Origin: Armatimonadota bacterium
GTDB taxonomy: Bacteria > Armatimonadota > Hebobacteria > Hebobacterales > WVXJ01
DNA: 18,838 nucleotides
Reading direction: 5' to 3'
Assembly: GCA_011773575.1 (NCBI GenBank)
Contig: WVXJ01000118.1
Location: 1 to 18,838, forward strand
A program made the translations under genes and the position numbers. Under the pieces are notes generated by a model. The model did not search any database. It had not been told where the DNA came from and was given only the letters and a program-made list of their open reading frames with translations. This document shows, one piece after another, positions 18,341 through 18,838 of this stretch; positions within the stretch are counted from its first letter, which is position 1; each line of letters opens with the position of its first letter.

Positions 18341-18838
18341 TTATGCTGAGCGCGATTTGCGCTTCAGTTCCTTCCATGCCTCCAATACCTCGGCCGCGGT
18401 TGCTATCTTCTCCCCACCGAAAACATGGGGGTGTCGCTCTACTAGTTTATCCCGCAGGCCTCGCAAAACATCCTCCATATTGAACTCGCCCGCTTCTGCG
18501 GCCAAGCGAGCGTGAAAGAGAATCTGCAACAGCAGGTCTCCCAATTCTTCGCACAGCGCTTTGGGGTCTTCTTTCTCGATCGCCTCCAACACCTCGCGGG
18601 TCTCCTCCTCCAGACAGGGACGCAAGGAGCGATGGTTCTGCTCCCGATCCCAGGGACATCCGTCTGTGGCGCGCAGCCGAGCCATCAGATCCACCAAGTC
18701 TTGGAATGACACACGCCTCTGCTCCCCTGACAGCGATGGAACGAGAAGACTGGTGAGATGATCGAAGTCCTCGCGGTGATCCAATTCCGCCAGTGACAGC
18801 CGCTCGATCCTCTCCTTTTCGGGCGTGCCTGCCGAGTA
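18341..18838 (-). CDS. mazG: MazG domain protein, probably tetrapyrrole methylase-MazG (YabN type), cut by right edge
   Basis: MazG enzymes hydrolyse nucleoside triphosphates to monophosphates and pyrophosphate. The MazG domain is complete: GCPWDREQNHRSL, EEETREVLEAI with the metal-binding glutamates, CEELGDLLLQILFHA and KLVERHPHVFGG. A TTG at 18784 could start a 147-residue protein, but the frame stays open to the right edge, and the upstream residues (ERIERLSLAELDHREDFDHLTSLLVPSL) match the linker between the methylase and MazG parts of YabN-like proteins. So this is read as a partial gene whose methylase domain lies outside. The visible part is 165 residues. It lies 56 bases upstream of ppdK on the same strand. 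Confidence 0.88.
   Translation of the reverse strand, partial: YSAGTPEKERIERLSLAELDHREDFDHLTSLLVPSLSGEQRRVSFQDLVDLMARLRATDGCPWDREQNHRSLRPCLEEETREVLEAIEKEDPKALCEELGDLLLQILFHARLAAEAGEFNMEDVLRGLRDKLVERHPHVFGGEKIATAAEVLEAWKELKRKSRSA

Overview
The window is ordinary bacterial chromosome, dense and roughly 55-60 % G+C by eye, with strong AGGAGG-type ribosome binding sites before several genes. No tRNA, rRNA, CRISPR array, integrase or transposase was seen. Gene content is a type II fatty acid cluster, a bacterial-type L32 protein, an archaeal-type cofactor-independent phosphoglycerate mutase, a SpoIID-like protein, pyruvate phosphate dikinase and a YabN-type MazG protein. With several simple and palindromic intergenic repeats, this suggests an uncultured bacterial phylum (Armatimonadota-like is one possibility); the sequence alone does not fix the taxon.

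Layout. 1-5617 (minus strand): an uninterrupted cluster yceD (DUF177)-rpmF-plsX-fabH-fabD-fabG-acpP-fabF, the last cut by the left edge. A good sigma70-type promoter lies just before yceD, and an intrinsic terminator or attenuator separates acpP from fabF. 5691-6533 (minus): a J-domain protein with a domain resembling DnaA-N/DnaX. 6534-6746: a terminator-like hairpin and a nested palindromic repeat. 6747-8273 (minus): xylulokinase xylB. 8274-8463: a divergent intergenic region with two inverted repeats and a simple-repeat relic. 8464-9066 (plus): a small zinc-ribbon protein with a hydrophobic tail, not recognised. 9067-9384: no gene, but several near-perfect inverted repeats. 9385-12762 (minus): a tightly overlapping operon of HAD phosphatase, SpoIID-like protein and phosphoglycerate mutase. 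12881-14962 (plus): ClC chloride transporter with CBS and RCK_C domains, whose stop codon is shared in a CTAG palindrome with the convergent nitroreductase gene (14959-15462, minus). 15549-18284 (minus): ppdK, followed by a terminator-like repeat. 18341-18838 (minus): C-terminal part of a tetrapyrrole-methylase/MazG protein cut by the right edge.

Functionally, PlsX, FabD, FabH, FabG, AcpP and FabF cover malonyl loading, initiation, ketoreduction, elongation and the link to phospholipid synthesis. ApgM and PpdK both act in lower glycolysis/gluconeogenesis but lie in separate operons. No clear new defence or mobile system was found. The most interesting signals are a heptanucleotide repeat inside the SpoIID gene that could switch its reading frame, the structured gene-free stretch at 9067-9384, the J-domain fusion, the orphan zinc-ribbon gene and channel-like residues in the ClC protein.
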